From Labrys sp. KNU-23 (lineage in GTDB: Bacteria; Pseudomonadota; Alphaproteobacteria; Rhizobiales; Labraceae): a stretch of DNA of 64,000 nt. Position 1 is the stretch's first letter; the number at the start of each line of letters is the position of its first letter. Of the stretch, positions 49,291 to 59,155 are shown one piece after another. Position numbers and translations under genes: made by a program. The notes beneath the pieces were generated by a model that worked only from the letters and a program-made list of their open reading frames with translations, was not told the origin of the DNA and did no database searches. The stretch covers positions 3,111,501 through 3,175,500 of the forward strand of contig NZ_CP043489.1 in the NCBI RefSeq assembly GCF_008330945.1, in the 5' to 3' direction.

Positions 49291-52200
49291 ATGGCGCATC
49301 GCCCGAATCTCCTGACCATCGCCCCTGGCTCGCCTTTCCTGGAAACGCTGGTCGACGCCCTGCTGGATGGAAAGCTGGTGCCGGGCTTCGCGCCGCGCGG
49401 GGACCCGCTCGCGCTGGCGAGCGCCACGCTCTATCTGCCGACCCGCCGCGCCATCCGCGCCTTGCGCGGCATCTTCCTCGACAGGCTGGGGAGCGAGGCC
49501 GCGCTGCTGCCCAATCTGAAGGCGCTTGGCGAGATCGATGACGACGAGGTCGCCTTCGCGGATGCGAGCGACGACCTGCCCGAACCAGTCGGCGGGCTCG
49601 ACCGCCAGGTCGCCTTGACGCGCCTGATCCTGCAATGGAGCGCGGCGCTGAAGCAGGCCCTTCTGCCTATTCCGGGCGAGGAGGGCGCCGAGCCCCTGCT
49701 GATTCCCTCTTCGCCGGGCGATGCGGCAGGGCTTGCGGCCGAACTCGGCAATTTCCTCGACGGCCTGCAGATCGACCGGGTACCGCCCGAGGCGATCCTC
49801 AATCTCGGCGAGAGCCATGCCGGGCTCTATGACAAATATTGGGACATCACGCTGCGCTTCCTCGAGATCGCCACCCTGCATTGGCCCGAGCATCTCAGGG
49901 AGATCGGCCGCGGCGATGCCGTTCTGCTGCGCAATGCCCGTATGGAGCGCGAGGCCGCCAGGCTTGCCGAGAGCCCCAAGACGGGCCCGGTGATCGTGGC
50001 CGGTTCGACCGGCTCCATCCCGGCCACCCGCGACCTCATCAAGGCGGTGGCTGCCCATCCCCAGGGGGCCGTCGTCCTGCCGGGGCTCGATCTCGACCTC
50101 GACGCCATCGGCTGGAACGCCATCGGCAAGGGCGAAGGAGCCCCCGGCCATCCCCAGGCCGGGCTGGCTGCCTTGCTGGCCGATATCGGCGCAGAACGCG
50201 CCAGTGTCACCGAACTCGCCGCGCCGCCGGCGCCCTTGGCCCTGCGTGCAGCCCTGGTGTCGCAGGCGTTGCGTCCGGCGGAGACCACGGATCTGTGGGC
50301 CGGCCGGCGCCATGCCGATCCCGCGGCGGTGGCCGAGGCCTTTGCGGGCGTCGCCCTCATCGAAGCAGCGCATGAAGGCGAGGAGGCCCTGGCGGCGGCC
50401 CTGGTGCTGCGCGAGGCCTTGACAGTAGCAGGCCACAAGGCAGCCCTGGTGACGCCGAACCGCCAGCTTGCCGAGCGCGTGGTCGCCGAACTCGGGCGCT
50501 GGGGCATCGAGGCTGACGACAGCGCCGGCCAGCCGCTGACGCAAACCCCGCCCGGCCTGTTCGCGCGCCTGGTGCTCGACGCCGCGCTGCATGATTTCGA
50601 TCCCATCACCCTGTTGTCCCTGCTCAAGCACCCGCTCGCGCGCCTTGGCCTGCCCCGCGCGGATCTGGAGCGGGCGGTGACGGCGCTGGAAATCGGCGCC
50701 CTGCGCGGCCCCAGGCCGGCCGGTGGTCCGGCCGGTCTCGTGGCGGCCCTGGCGCTCGGCAAGGACTCGCTCGGCGATCCCCATTGCCCACCCGCCCGGC
50801 TGGTCCTCGGCGAAGAGGATTGGGCGGGAGCGGAGGCAATTATCGAGGCCCTTACCATCAGGCTCGAACCTTTCGCAGCACTGCTGCGCCAGTCCGATCC
50901 CTTGCCGGCAGCCAGCTTCTTTGCTGCGCATCGCGCCGCCGTGGAGGCACTGGGTGAAGCGGCGCCCGGCGAAACGGGTGCGCTCGCGGAAGGCGAAGCG
51001 GGAGAAGCGCTTGCAGGTTTCCTCGACGATCTCGGCACCATCGCGCCCGAGGCCCTTTCCTTGCCGGCGCATGAATATCCCGGCCTGTTCGCGGCCCTGA
51101 TCGCCGGGCGCTCGGTGCGGGGCGGCGAGCCCAAGCATCCGCGCATCGCGATTTACGGCCTGTTGGAAGCTCGTCTCCTGCCGGTCGACCGGTTGGTGCT
51201 GGCGGGGCTCGACGAGAGCGTCTGGCCACCCGACGTCAAGACCGATCCCTGGCTGAACCGACCGATGCGGGCGGCGATCGGCCTGTCGCCGCCGGAAAAA
51301 CGCATCGGCCTCGCCGCGCACGATTTCGAGCAGGCGCTCGGCTATGGCGACGTGGTGATCACGCGCTCGCTGAAGCGCGGCGGCTCGCCCAGCGTGCCGT
51401 CGCGCTGGCTGCAGCGGCTCGGGGCCTTCCTGGGCCCGGCCTTCGACGCCATGCGCCGGCGGGGCGAGCATTATTGCGCCCTCGCGCGCCAGCTCGACGC
51501 GGCACAGGGGCCGCCGCCCGTGCTCGGCGCGCCCAAGCCGACGCCGCCCCTCGCTTTGCGCCCGACCCGCCTGTCGGTCACCCAGATCGAGCACCTCGTG
51601 CGCGATCCCTATACGATCTACGCCCGGCACATCCTCAAGCTCGAACCGCTGGACGAGATTGCCATGCCGCCCGGAGCGGCTGAAAGAGGCACGCTGATCC
51701 ACAGCGCGCTCGAGCGTTTCGCCGCCCTGTGCGCCGATGGCGTGCCGCCGGATGCCCTCGCACGGATGATGGCGATCGGCGAGGAGCTCTTCGTCCCCCT
51801 CGCCGATTTTCCCGAGGTCCTGGCCTTCTGGCGGCCGCGCTTTGCGACCATCGCCGAATTCCTGGTGGAATGGGAGCGTGAACGCCGGCCGCGCCTTGCC
51901 CGCGTGCTCAGCGAAATTCCCGGCAAGCTCGCCTGGCCGACCCTGGCCGAGAGATCCTTCACCTTGTCCGCCCGCGCCGATCGCATCGAAGTCGCTGCCG
52001 ATGGCCGGGTCGCCATCCTCGACTTCAAGACCGGCCAGGCGCCGACCGCCAGGCAGGTCGAGACGGGGCTCGCGCCGCAATTGGCACTGGAAATGGCGAT
52101 GCTGCTCGAGGCCGGTTTCAGCGGCGTGCCGGCGCCCCAGGTGTTGGGCGATCCCGCCATCGTGCATCTGGCCGGTGGCGGCAAGGGGCCGAGCGAGAAG

Positions 52201-52401
52201 CCGCTGATCTTCAAGGACACCACGCCCGTTGACGTGGCCCTGCAGAGCCTCGAAAGCCTCAAGGCGTTGATCGACCGCTTCGAGAACGAGAAGACGCCCT
52301 ATGCCTCGCTGCTGCACCCGATGTTCAAGGGGCGGCGCTATGGCGACTACGACCATCTCGCCCGGGTGCGCGAATGGTCCGTGAGCGCGGAGGAAGCATG
52401 A
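49291..52401 (+). CDS. addB: Double-strand break repair protein AddB
   Basis: 1036 residues, alphaproteobacterial AddB. The N-terminal helicase-like part is degenerate (LTIAPGSPFLETLVDALLDG instead of a working Walker A), while the C-terminal RecB-type nuclease domain has the catalytic VAILDFKTGQAP near residue 910 and the upstream GTLIHSALERFA motif near 800. With AddA it resects broken DNA ends for RecA loading, replacing RecBCD. ATG at 49291. The end overlaps addA by four bases (ATGA), giving coupled translation. Confidence 0.94.
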   Translation: MAHRPNLLTIAPGSPFLETLVDALLDGKLVPGFAPRGDPLALASATLYLPTRRAIRALRGIFLDRLGSEAALLPNLKALGEIDDDEVAFADASDDLPEPVGGLDRQVALTRLILQWSAALKQALLPIPGEEGAEPLLIPSSPGDAAGLAAELGNFLDGLQIDRVPPEAILNLGESHAGLYDKYWDITLRFLEIATLHWPEHLREIGRGDAVLLRNARMEREAARLAESPKTGPVIVAGSTGSIPATRDLIKAVAAHPQGAVVLPGLDLDLDAIGWNAIGKGEGAPGHPQAGLAALLADIGAERASVTELAAPPAPLALRAALVSQALRPAETTDLWAGRRHADPAAVAEAFAGVALIEAAHEGEEALAAALVLREALTVAGHKAALVTPNRQLAERVVAELGRWGIEADDSAGQPLTQTPPGLFARLVLDAALHDFDPITLLSLLKHPLARLGLPRADLERAVTALEIGALRGPRPAGGPAGLVAALALGKDSLGDPHCPPARLVLGEEDWAGAEAIIEALTIRLEPFAALLRQSDPLPAASFFAAHRAAVEALGEAAPGETGALAEGEAGEALAGFLDDLGTIAPEALSLPAHEYPGLFAALIAGRSVRGGEPKHPRIAIYGLLEARLLPVDRLVLAGLDESVWPPDVKTDPWLNRPMRAAIGLSPPEKRIGLAAHDFEQALGYGDVVITRSLKRGGSPSVPSRWLQRLGAFLGPAFDAMRRRGEHYCALARQLDAAQGPPPVLGAPKPTPPLALRPTRLSVTQIEHLVRDPYTIYARHILKLEPLDEIAMPPGAAERGTLIHSALERFAALCADGVPPDALARMMAIGEELFVPLADFPEVLAFWRPRFATIAEFLVEWERERRPRLARVLSEIPGKLAWPTLAERSFTLSARADRIEVAADGRVAILDFKTGQAPTARQVETGLAPQLALEMAMLLEAGFSGVPAPQVLGDPAIVHLAGGGKGPSEKPLIFKDTTPVDVALQSLESLKALIDRFENEKTPYASLLHPMFKGRRYGDYDHLARVREWSVSAEEA

Positions 52402-55400
52402 TCCCGCGCAAGCCCTCTCCCGACACGGTTCTCAATCAGCGCCTGGCCTCCGATCCCTCGCTATCGGCCTGGGTGTCGGCCAATGCCGGCTCGGGCAAGA
52501 CCACCGTGCTGACGCGGCGCGTCATCCGGTTGCTGCTCGCCGGGGTCGATGCCTCCGCCATCCTCTGCCTCACCTTCACCAAGGCCGCCGCAGCGAACAT
52601 GCAGAACCGCATCTTCGCCACGCTCGGCCAATGGGCCGTCGAGGAGGAAGGCACGCTCGTCGCGGCGATCGAGGGCATCACCGGTTTCAAGCCCGATGCC
52701 GCCGGCCTCAAGCGCGCACGCCAGCTCTTCGCGGCGGCGATCGAGACGCCCGGCGGCCTGAAGATCCTCACCATCCATGCCTTTTGCGAGCGCGTGCTGC
52801 ACCTCTTCCCCTTCGAGGCCAATGTCCCCGCGCAGTTTTCGGTGCTGGATGACAGGGCCGCGCGCGAACTGCTCGACACGGCCCGCACCAGCCTGATCCT
52901 GGAGGCGAATGCGCATCCCGAAGGCGGGCTCGGCCGCGCCATGGCGCGCCTCCTGGAGGATACTGGCGAGGGCGCCTTCGACGGGCTGCTCGCCGAGATC
53001 ACCTTCGAGCGCGAGGCGCTGCGTCCCTTCCTGAGCGAGAAGGGCGCCGCGGACGCCCTCGACCAGTTACGCGGCCTGCTCGAACTGGCGGAGGGCGAAA
53101 GTGTCGCCGCGATCGAGGCCGAGATCGACGAAGCCTCGATCCCCTTCAGCGAATGGGCGGCGATCGAGGCCGCCATGCGGGAGTATGACAGCAAGCGCAT
53201 CCTCGATCTGGCCGACAGGCTGGGCGCTGCGATCGCGGCGGCGCCGGCACGGCGTGCCGAGGCCTGGCGTGCGGTCTTCCTGACCGGCACGGGCGAGGCG
53301 CGCTCGGCCAATGCCTTCCTGGTCAAGGATTTCGCCAAGGATTATCCCGCTTACGCCGAGCAGCTCCTCGCCGAGCTGGAGCGCATCGCCAGGCTGCTGC
53401 AACGGCGCAAGGCGGCCTCGGCCTATGAGCGCAGCGAGGCGCTGATCACCGTGGCGGCGGCATTGCTCGGCCGCTACAAAGCCGGCAAAGTAATGCGGGC
53501 GGCGCTCGATTTCGACGACCTCGTGCAGCGCACGGCCGATTTGCTCAGCCGGGCCGGCGCTGAATGGGTACTCTACAAGCTCGACCGAGGCATCGACCAC
53601 GTGCTGGTTGACGAGGCTCAGGATACCAGCCCTGCCCAATGGCATATCATCGCGATGCTGGCCCACGAATTCACCTCGGGCACGGGTGCGCGCAGCGAGC
53701 GGCGCACCATCTTCGCCGTGGGTGACGAGAAGCAGTCGATCTTCTCGTTCCAGGGCGCGGCGCCGGCGGAGTTCGCCCGCATGCGCAGCCATTTCCGTCG
53801 CAAGGTCGATGAAGCCGAGGAACGTTTCGAGGCGATCGAGCTCAAGCAGTCCTTCCGCTCGACACCCGACATCCTCAAGGCGGTCGACCATGTCTTCGCC
53901 GCTGCCGACAACCGTCGCGGCCTGTCCTCGGACGACGTCGCAACCGTGCATGAGACCGTGCGGGCGCTCGATCCCGGCCGCGTCGAGGTCTGGCCGGTGG
54001 AAAAACCTCAAGCTGCGGCCGAGATCACCGCCTGGGACGCGCCGTTCGACGAGACGCCCGTCACCAGCCCGGTGGTTCGGCTGGCGCGTAAGATCGCCGC
54101 CGAGGTGGCGAGCCTCATCCGGAACGGTGATCCTGCCACGGGTGCGCACTACGATGCCGGCGACGTCATGGTGCTGGTGCGCAGCCGCAACGCGCTGTTC
54201 GAGGCGGTGATACGTGCCCTGAAATTCGCCGGCGTGCCGGTGGCCGGCGCCGATCGCATCGTGCTAACGGACCATATCGCCGTGATGGACCTGATGGCGC
54301 TCGCCCGTTTCGTGCTGCTGCCGGCCGACGACCTGACACTGGCGACGGTGCTCAAGACCCCGCTGATCGGGCTCGATGACGAGGATCTCATCCGTTTGGC
54401 GCCGGGCCGCAAGGGCACGCTCTGGGCTGCCTTGGGCGAGGCCGCGCGGGAAGACGAGCGCTTCACCTCTGCCTTTGCCCGCCTTACGGCCTGGCGTGCG
54501 GAGGCCGCCGGCAAGACGCCCTTTGCCTTTTTCGCCGACATTCTGGCTCGCGACGGCGGTCGGCGCATCATGCTCGCCCGCTTCGGTGCGGAGGCGGCCG
54601 ACGCCTTGGACGAATTCCTGCGCGTGGCCGGCGATTATGAGCGGGCCAACACCGCCAGCCTGCAGGGCTTCCTTGCCTGGCTCGCCGAGGCCAAGGCCGA
54701 GATCAAGCGCGACATGGACGTGGCACGGGGCGAAGTGCGCGTGATGACGGTGCACGGCTCCAAGGGGCTGGAGGCGCGCGTCGTCATCCTGGCCGATACC
54801 TGCAGCGCGCCGGACGGCCGGCATGATCCCAAACTGTTCTTCCTGCAGGCGCCGGGCCGGGCCGCCGGCAGCGAGATTCCGGTCTGGTCGCCCAGCAAGG
54901 CCTCGGACCCTGCGCCGGTCGCCGCGGCCCGCGATGCGATCCGGGCGGAGAACGAGGCCGAGCATCGCCGCCTGCTCTATGTCGCCCTGACGCGTGCCGA
55001 GGACCGGCTCGTCATTGCCGGCTTCGAGGGGGCCACTGCGCGGCGGCCCGGCAATTGGTACGACATGATCGCCGACGCCCTGCGCGAGGCGGGTGCCAGG
55101 GTCGAGCCGGATGGCGAGGGCGAGAGGCTGGTCTACGAACCGACGCCGCGGCGCCCGGTCGAAGGCCGGCCGGCAAGGGACCGGGAAGCGGCTGTGCCGG
55201 TACCGGCCTGGCTGCGCCAGAAAGCGGCGCCCGAGCGGTTTGAGGAGGTTGCTCTCAGCCCGTCCGAGACGGAGCATCCGGAGGAATTGGCCGGGCTGGC
55301 GGGAGCCTTGCCGACCGATCCCCGCACTCTGCGGCGGGGGGCGCTGATCCACGCTTTGCTGCAATATCTGCCCGATGTCGAGGCGCCGGCTCGTCGCGAC

Positions 55401-55841
55401 CAGGCCCTCGCCTTCCTCGGTCGGGCGGCAGCGCAATGGCCGGAAGACCATCAAGCCTGGGCCGAGGAGGCCCTGGCGGTGCTGGCCCTGCCCGATCTCG
55501 AACTGCTCTTCGCACCCGGCAGCCGCGCCGAGGTTGCCCTTGCAGGCCGCATCATCAGGTCGGGACGGGCCGACTATGCCGTATCCGGGCGGATCGACCG
55601 CCTGGCCGTCGGTCCGGACGCGGTTTGGATCGTCGACTTCAAGACCAACCGCCAGCCGCCGCACGGGCTCGATAAGGTGCCGCCAGCCTATCTCAGCCAA
55701 CTCGGGCTCTATCGGCACCTGATGATGCGGCTCTATCCGGGCAAGGACGTGCGGGTTGCCCTGGTCTGGACCGCCACGGCCGCGATCATGGAATTGCCGG
55801 CGGAGCGCCTGGAAGAGGCCGTGCGGGCGGTTGTGGGGTAG
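52398..55841 (+). CDS. addA: Double-strand break repair helicase-nuclease AddA
   Basis: 1147 residues, UvrD/Rep superfamily 1A. Walker A WVSANAGSGKTTVLTRRV near residue 32, motif Ia LCLTFTKAAAANM near 60, Walker B HVLVDEAQDTSPAQW near 401, motif III FAVGDEKQSIFSFQGA near 440, motifs V/VI MTVHGSKGLEARVV near 785 and LLYVALTRAEDRL near 860. The C-terminal RecB nuclease has IVDFKTNRQPP near 1080. GGAGGAAGC precedes the ATG inside addB. Partner of AddB in recombinational repair. Confidence 0.95.
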   Translation: MIPRKPSPDTVLNQRLASDPSLSAWVSANAGSGKTTVLTRRVIRLLLAGVDASAILCLTFTKAAAANMQNRIFATLGQWAVEEEGTLVAAIEGITGFKPDAAGLKRARQLFAAAIETPGGLKILTIHAFCERVLHLFPFEANVPAQFSVLDDRAARELLDTARTSLILEANAHPEGGLGRAMARLLEDTGEGAFDGLLAEITFEREALRPFLSEKGAADALDQLRGLLELAEGESVAAIEAEIDEASIPFSEWAAIEAAMREYDSKRILDLADRLGAAIAAAPARRAEAWRAVFLTGTGEARSANAFLVKDFAKDYPAYAEQLLAELERIARLLQRRKAASAYERSEALITVAAALLGRYKAGKVMRAALDFDDLVQRTADLLSRAGAEWVLYKLDRGIDHVLVDEAQDTSPAQWHIIAMLAHEFTSGTGARSERRTIFAVGDEKQSIFSFQGAAPAEFARMRSHFRRKVDEAEERFEAIELKQSFRSTPDILKAVDHVFAAADNRRGLSSDDVATVHETVRALDPGRVEVWPVEKPQAAAEITAWDAPFDETPVTSPVVRLARKIAAEVASLIRNGDPATGAHYDAGDVMVLVRSRNALFEAVIRALKFAGVPVAGADRIVLTDHIAVMDLMALARFVLLPADDLTLATVLKTPLIGLDDEDLIRLAPGRKGTLWAALGEAAREDERFTSAFARLTAWRAEAAGKTPFAFFADILARDGGRRIMLARFGAEAADALDEFLRVAGDYERANTASLQGFLAWLAEAKAEIKRDMDVARGEVRVMTVHGSKGLEARVVILADTCSAPDGRHDPKLFFLQAPGRAAGSEIPVWSPSKASDPAPVAAARDAIRAENEAEHRRLLYVALTRAEDRLVIAGFEGATARRPGNWYDMIADALREAGARVEPDGEGERLVYEPTPRRPVEGRPARDREAAVPVPAWLRQKAAPERFEEVALSPSETEHPEELAGLAGALPTDPRTLRRGALIHALLQYLPDVEAPARRDQALAFLGRAAAQWPEDHQAWAEEALAVLALPDLELLFAPGSRAEVALAGRIIRSGRADYAVSGRIDRLAVGPDAVWIVDFKTNRQPPHGLDKVPPAYLSQLGLYRHLMMRLYPGKDVRVALVWTATAAIMELPAERLEEAVRAVVG

Positions 55842-55855
55842 GGGAGAACCTCCGT

Positions 55856-56242
55856 CTAAGCCGCGCTCACCTGTCTGACAGGCCTGATGATGCAATCCCG
55901 GGTTTGGTCGAGCTCGTCCAGTTCGGCGGCGTGCCGCTGTCCCCAGTCGCACAGGGCCAGCAGCACCGGTTCGAGGCTCTGGCCGAGCGGCGTCGCCGAA
56001 TAGTCGACGCGCGGCGGAACCTGCCGGAAGATCTCGCGATGGACGAGGCCATGCTCCTCCATCTCGCGCAATTGCTGGATCAGCACTTTCTGGCTGATCT
56101 CGGGCACCAGCCGCTTCAGCTCGGAAAGGCGCTTGGGGCTGTCGAGCAGATAATAGAGGATCACCGCCTTCCAGCGGCCCGAGATCACCTTGAGGGCCCG
56201 CTCGACGGGCAGCATCGGCAGGCGCTTGGTCAGCTCCGTCAT
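55856..56242 (-). CDS. HxlR family transcriptional regulator
   Basis: 128 residues. Winged helix typical of HxlR: ALKVISGRWKAVILYYLLDSPKRLSELKRLV near residues 14-45, EISQKVLIQQLREMEEHGLVHRE, then the wing VDYSATPLGQSLEPVLLALCDWGQRH. The ATG at 56242 has AAAGGTAAC upstream. It is divergent from a quinone oxidoreductase gene, a common pairing in which HxlR responds to quinones or aldehydes. It converges on addA with a 14-base gap. Confidence 0.9.
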   Translation of the reverse strand: MTELTKRLPMLPVERALKVISGRWKAVILYYLLDSPKRLSELKRLVPEISQKVLIQQLREMEEHGLVHREIFRQVPPRVDYSATPLGQSLEPVLLALCDWGQRHAAELDELDQTRDCIIRPVRQVSAA

Positions 56243-56244
56243 GG

Positions 56245-56258
56245 TTACCTTTAGGTCT
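56245..56258. promoter_or_regulatory. Small palindrome in the HxlR/quinone-oxidoreductase divergent region
   Basis: ACCT-TT-AGGT (56247-56256) overlaps the ribosome binding site of the HxlR gene in the 97-base divergent gap. Its position is suitable for self-control by a winged-helix repressor; it is short, so chance is possible. Confidence 0.3.
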
Positions 56259-56339
56259 GTATGGCACGAAAGAGTGTGTAGAGCCGAAAGGGAGAATAGC
56301 ACAGAACCGGGGCATTCGAGACCAGCATCCGGTGATCCC

Positions 56340-57317
56340 ATGCAAGCCATTCGTTTGAGCCGCTTCGGCGCTCCCGACGTCCTCGAGCCCGTCGAACTGC
56401 CCGTCCCTGTTCCCGGCGCTGGCGAAGCGCTGATCCGCATGCAGGCGGCGGGCGTGAACTATTTCGAGGTCCTGATGCGCCAGGATCGCTATGCCGTGAC
56501 ACCCGGACTGCCGATGGTGATGGGTGTCGAGGTGGCTGGCGTCGTCGAGGCCCTCGGCCCGGGCGCCGCGGGGCCGGCGCCCGGCACGCGCGTGGCGGCG
56601 CCGCTCTTCGCCATGGGCAGGGCCGGCGGCTATGCGCAGTTCGCCCTGGCCGACGCCGCCTTGCTGGCGCCGCTTCCCGACGACCTGTCCTTCGAGGCGG
56701 CAACCGCCCTGATGGTGCAGGGCCTGACCGCGCTTCACCTTCTGCGCCGCAGCCCGCCACGGGGCAAGTCGATCCTGGTCAACGCCGCGACCGGCGGGGT
56801 GGGATCGCTGCTCGTCCAACTCGCCCGCAATGCTGGTGCGCGGCAGGTGATCGCTGCCGCCGGTTCGCCGGAGAAGCTCGATCTTGCCCATTCCCTCGGC
56901 GCCGATGCCGGTGTCGATTATCGCAGCGCCGGTTGGGTCGACCAGGTGCTGGCGGCGACGCAGGGAGGCGGCGTCAACATCGTCTATGACCTTGTCGGCG
57001 GGGCGCAGACCGGTGCCTGCCTGGAAGCGCTCGCTCCCGGCGGCGAACTCGTCTGTGCAGCCATGGGACGGTTCGAACTCGGCCGGCCGGAGATCGAAGC
57101 CCTGCTCGGACGCAACCAGTCCGTGAAAGGTTTCGCCCTGCTGCCCCTGCTGGCGCCCGAGACGCTGCGCGCCGATCTCGGCGATCTCTTCGCACAGGCG
57201 GCGAAGGGGGCGCTCAAGGTGACGATCGGCGGCCGCTTCCCGCTGGCCCAGGCCGCCGAGGCGCATGAGAGCGTGCAGTCGCGCCGGAGTATGGGGAAGG
57301 TTGTCCTGATCCCCTGA
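56340..57317 (+). CDS. Quinone oxidoreductase / zinc-independent alcohol dehydrogenase-like (QOR family)
   Basis: 325 residues, medium-chain reductase superfamily. N-terminal GroES-like part (MQAIRLSRFGAPDVLEPVELP) and a Rossmann domain with LVNAATGGVGSLLVQLARNAGARQVIAA near residue 145-170, the NADPH-binding AxxGGVG motif. The cysteine and histidine zinc ligands of alcohol dehydrogenases are missing, as in quinone reductases. It reduces quinones or enones with NADPH. Probably controlled by the divergent HxlR protein. Confidence 0.9.
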   Translation: MQAIRLSRFGAPDVLEPVELPVPVPGAGEALIRMQAAGVNYFEVLMRQDRYAVTPGLPMVMGVEVAGVVEALGPGAAGPAPGTRVAAPLFAMGRAGGYAQFALADAALLAPLPDDLSFEAATALMVQGLTALHLLRRSPPRGKSILVNAATGGVGSLLVQLARNAGARQVIAAAGSPEKLDLAHSLGADAGVDYRSAGWVDQVLAATQGGGVNIVYDLVGGAQTGACLEALAPGGELVCAAMGRFELGRPEIEALLGRNQSVKGFALLPLLAPETLRADLGDLFAQAAKGALKVTIGGRFPLAQAAEAHESVQSRRSMGKVVLIP

Positions 57318-57326
57318 GGGCGAGCC

Positions 57327-58121
57327 TCAGCCCAGCAGCAGGCTGTCGTCGTCGAGCTGCTCGCCGCGCACCTTGCTGAACAGCTTGAGGAGATCGGGCA
57401 CGTCCAGGCCCTTGCGATGCTCGGCGTCGAGGTCGAAGGCGACCTGGCCCTCATGCAGCATCACCGTGCGGGTGCCGTAGTCGAGGGCATGCCGCATCGA
57501 ATGGGTCACCATCAGGGCGGTGAGCTGCTGTTCCTCGACGATCTTGCGGGTGAGTTCGAGCACGAAGTCGGCGGTGCGCGGATCGAGCGCCGCGGTATGC
57601 TCGTCGAGCAGCAGGATCTTCATGCCCGTCAGCGTCGCCATCAGCAGGCTGACGGCCTGGCGCTGGCCGCCCGAGAGCAGCCCCATCGAGTCGCCCAGGC
57701 GGTTTTCCAGGCCGAGGCCGAGAATGGAGAGCTTGTCGCGGAACAGCGCGCGCCTGGAGCCGTTGAGCGAGGTACCGAGCCCGCGCGAGCGGCCGCGCGC
57801 GAAGGCGAGCGCCATGTTCTCCTCGATCGACAGCCTCTCGCAGGTGCCGGCCATCGGATCCTGGAACACGCGGGCGATCAGCTTGGCGCGGCGCGGCGTC
57901 GGCCAGCGCAGCACATCGACGCCCTCGATGACGATGCGGCCGCGTTCGGCCGGGGCATCACCGCTCAGAACGTTCAGGAGGGTGGATTTGCCGGCGCCGT
58001 TGGAACCGATCACGGTGAGGAACTGGCCGGTCGGAATCGTCAGGGAAAGCCCGCGCAAGGCACGGTTCTCGAGCGGCGTACCGCGGCCGAAGGTGACGTG
58101 GATGTCCTTGATCTCGATCAT
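57327..58121 (-). CDS. ABC transporter ATP-binding protein (TrpZ/COG1101 type)
   Basis: 264 residues. Walker A IGSNGAGKST near residue 39, Q-loop VFQDPMAGTCERLSIEENMALAF near 86, signature LLSGGQRQAVSLLMA near 145, Walker B ILLLDEHTAAL near 167 (DEH in place of DEP) and VTHSMRHAL near 205. The DEHTAALDP and FQDPMAGT patterns are those of the ATPase paired with TrpX/TrpY-type importers for hydrophobic amino acids or similar ligands. It follows the permease by ten bases and is the last gene of a four-gene operon. Confidence 0.9.
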   Translation of the reverse strand: MIEIKDIHVTFGRGTPLENRALRGLSLTIPTGQFLTVIGSNGAGKSTLLNVLSGDAPAERGRIVIEGVDVLRWPTPRRAKLIARVFQDPMAGTCERLSIEENMALAFARGRSRGLGTSLNGSRRALFRDKLSILGLGLENRLGDSMGLLSGGQRQAVSLLMATLTGMKILLLDEHTAALDPRTADFVLELTRKIVEEQQLTALMVTHSMRHALDYGTRTVMLHEGQVAFDLDAEHRKGLDVPDLLKLFSKVRGEQLDDDSLLLG

Positions 58122-58131
58122 CGCCGCCTCC

Positions 58132-59085
58132 TTACTTGGACGCTGACTTACGCGTCGACTCGGACGCGGGCGCGAAGATCGCGCGCAGGCGGGGGAACTG
58201 GCTCGGCAGGATCAGCGCCAGGCCGACCAGCACCGAGGTCACCAGGTTCTGGTCGCTGGAATTGAGCCCGATGGTACGCGACCACTCGGAATTGAGCGCC
58301 AGCGCGATGGCGAGGCGGTAGAGGATGGCGCCGACGACACAGGCGACCAGCAGCCAGGCGATCGAACGGGTACGGAACAGGGTTTCGCCGAGGATCACCG
58401 CGGCAAGGCCGCCGACGATGGTGCCGGTGCCGAGCGTGATATCGGCAAAGCCGCTGGTCTGGGCGAAGAGGGCACCGGCGAGGGCGACCAGAGCGTTGGA
58501 GATCGCCATGCCGACATAATTGTGCAACTGGGTGGAAACGCCCTGCGCCCGCGCCATGCGCGGATTGGCGCCGGTCGCTCGCATGGCAAGGCCGAATTCG
58601 GAATTGAGAAACCAGCTGAGTAGGCCCCAGACGATCAGCACGATCACGCCGAGCATCCAGACCTTCAACTGATAGGAAGGCGGCGCCCAGCCGAAGATGG
58701 CGGTCAGATGGTCGCGCGTCCAGGTCACCAGCGTCTCCTGGTTGAGCAGGGGGACATTGGGCTTGCCCATGATGCGCAGATTGATCGAGTAGAGCGCCGT
58801 CATGGTCAGGATGCTGGCGAGCAATTGCAGGATGCGGAAGCGGATGTTGAGCCAGGCGGTCATCGCCCCGGCCAGGGCACCGGCCAGGATGGCAAGCGCC
58901 GTGGCTGAGAAGGGATCGAAACCCGCCACGATAGCGGCGGCGGCCGTGGCGGCGCCGAGCGGGTAGGAGCCGTCAACCGTCAAGTCGGGGAAATCGAGCA
59001 CCCGGAACGATAAAAACACGCCCAGCGCGATCAGCGCATAGATCAGGCCGATTTCAATCGAACCGATAAAAGCGAATAGGCTCAT
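58132..59085 (-). CDS. ABC transporter permease (TrpY/COG4120 type)
   Basis: 317 residues, eight or more membrane segments, related to branched-chain and sugar permeases. It opens with IGSIEIGLIYALIALGVFLSFRVLDFPDLTVDGSYPLGAAT (residues 7-48 in two blocks), the family's FPDLTVDGS motif, and carries the coupling loop RATGANPRMARAQGVSTQLH near 190. It is the membrane channel of the importer whose binding proteins are encoded at 59156 and 60233. A stem-loop separates it from the binding-protein gene upstream. Confidence 0.9.
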   Translation of the reverse strand: MSLFAFIGSIEIGLIYALIALGVFLSFRVLDFPDLTVDGSYPLGAATAAAAIVAGFDPFSATALAILAGALAGAMTAWLNIRFRILQLLASILTMTALYSINLRIMGKPNVPLLNQETLVTWTRDHLTAIFGWAPPSYQLKVWMLGVIVLIVWGLLSWFLNSEFGLAMRATGANPRMARAQGVSTQLHNYVGMAISNALVALAGALFAQTSGFADITLGTGTIVGGLAAVILGETLFRTRSIAWLLVACVVGAILYRLAIALALNSEWSRTIGLNSSDQNLVTSVLVGLALILPSQFPRLRAIFAPASESTRKSASK

Positions 59086-59112
59086 GCATCAATCCCAACA
59101 GGAACAGGAGAA

Positions 59113-59140
59113 AACGCCAAAGCTGACACGCTTCGGCGTT
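59113..59140 (-). promoter_or_regulatory. Stem-loop between binding protein and permease genes
   Basis: AACGCC and GGCGTT (outer) with AAGC and GCTT (inner) form a stem with a small internal loop in the 70-base intercistronic gap. Such structures often protect the upstream mRNA, keeping binding protein in excess of permease. Confidence 0.5.
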
Positions 59141-59155
59141 CCCTAAGGCTTGTTA

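Noticed and set aside
48937..52356. An uninterrupted 1139-residue reading frame antisense to addB
   Set aside because: Its translation is low-complexity Arg/Gly/Ala/His-rich with no family motif, and it lies fully under addB, whose domains are clear. Long antisense frames are expected at this GC content.
54264..57266. A 1000-residue antisense frame spanning addA, the HxlR gene and the quinone oxidoreductase
   Set aside because: It crosses three well-supported genes and has no recognisable domain; a GC-rich codon artefact.
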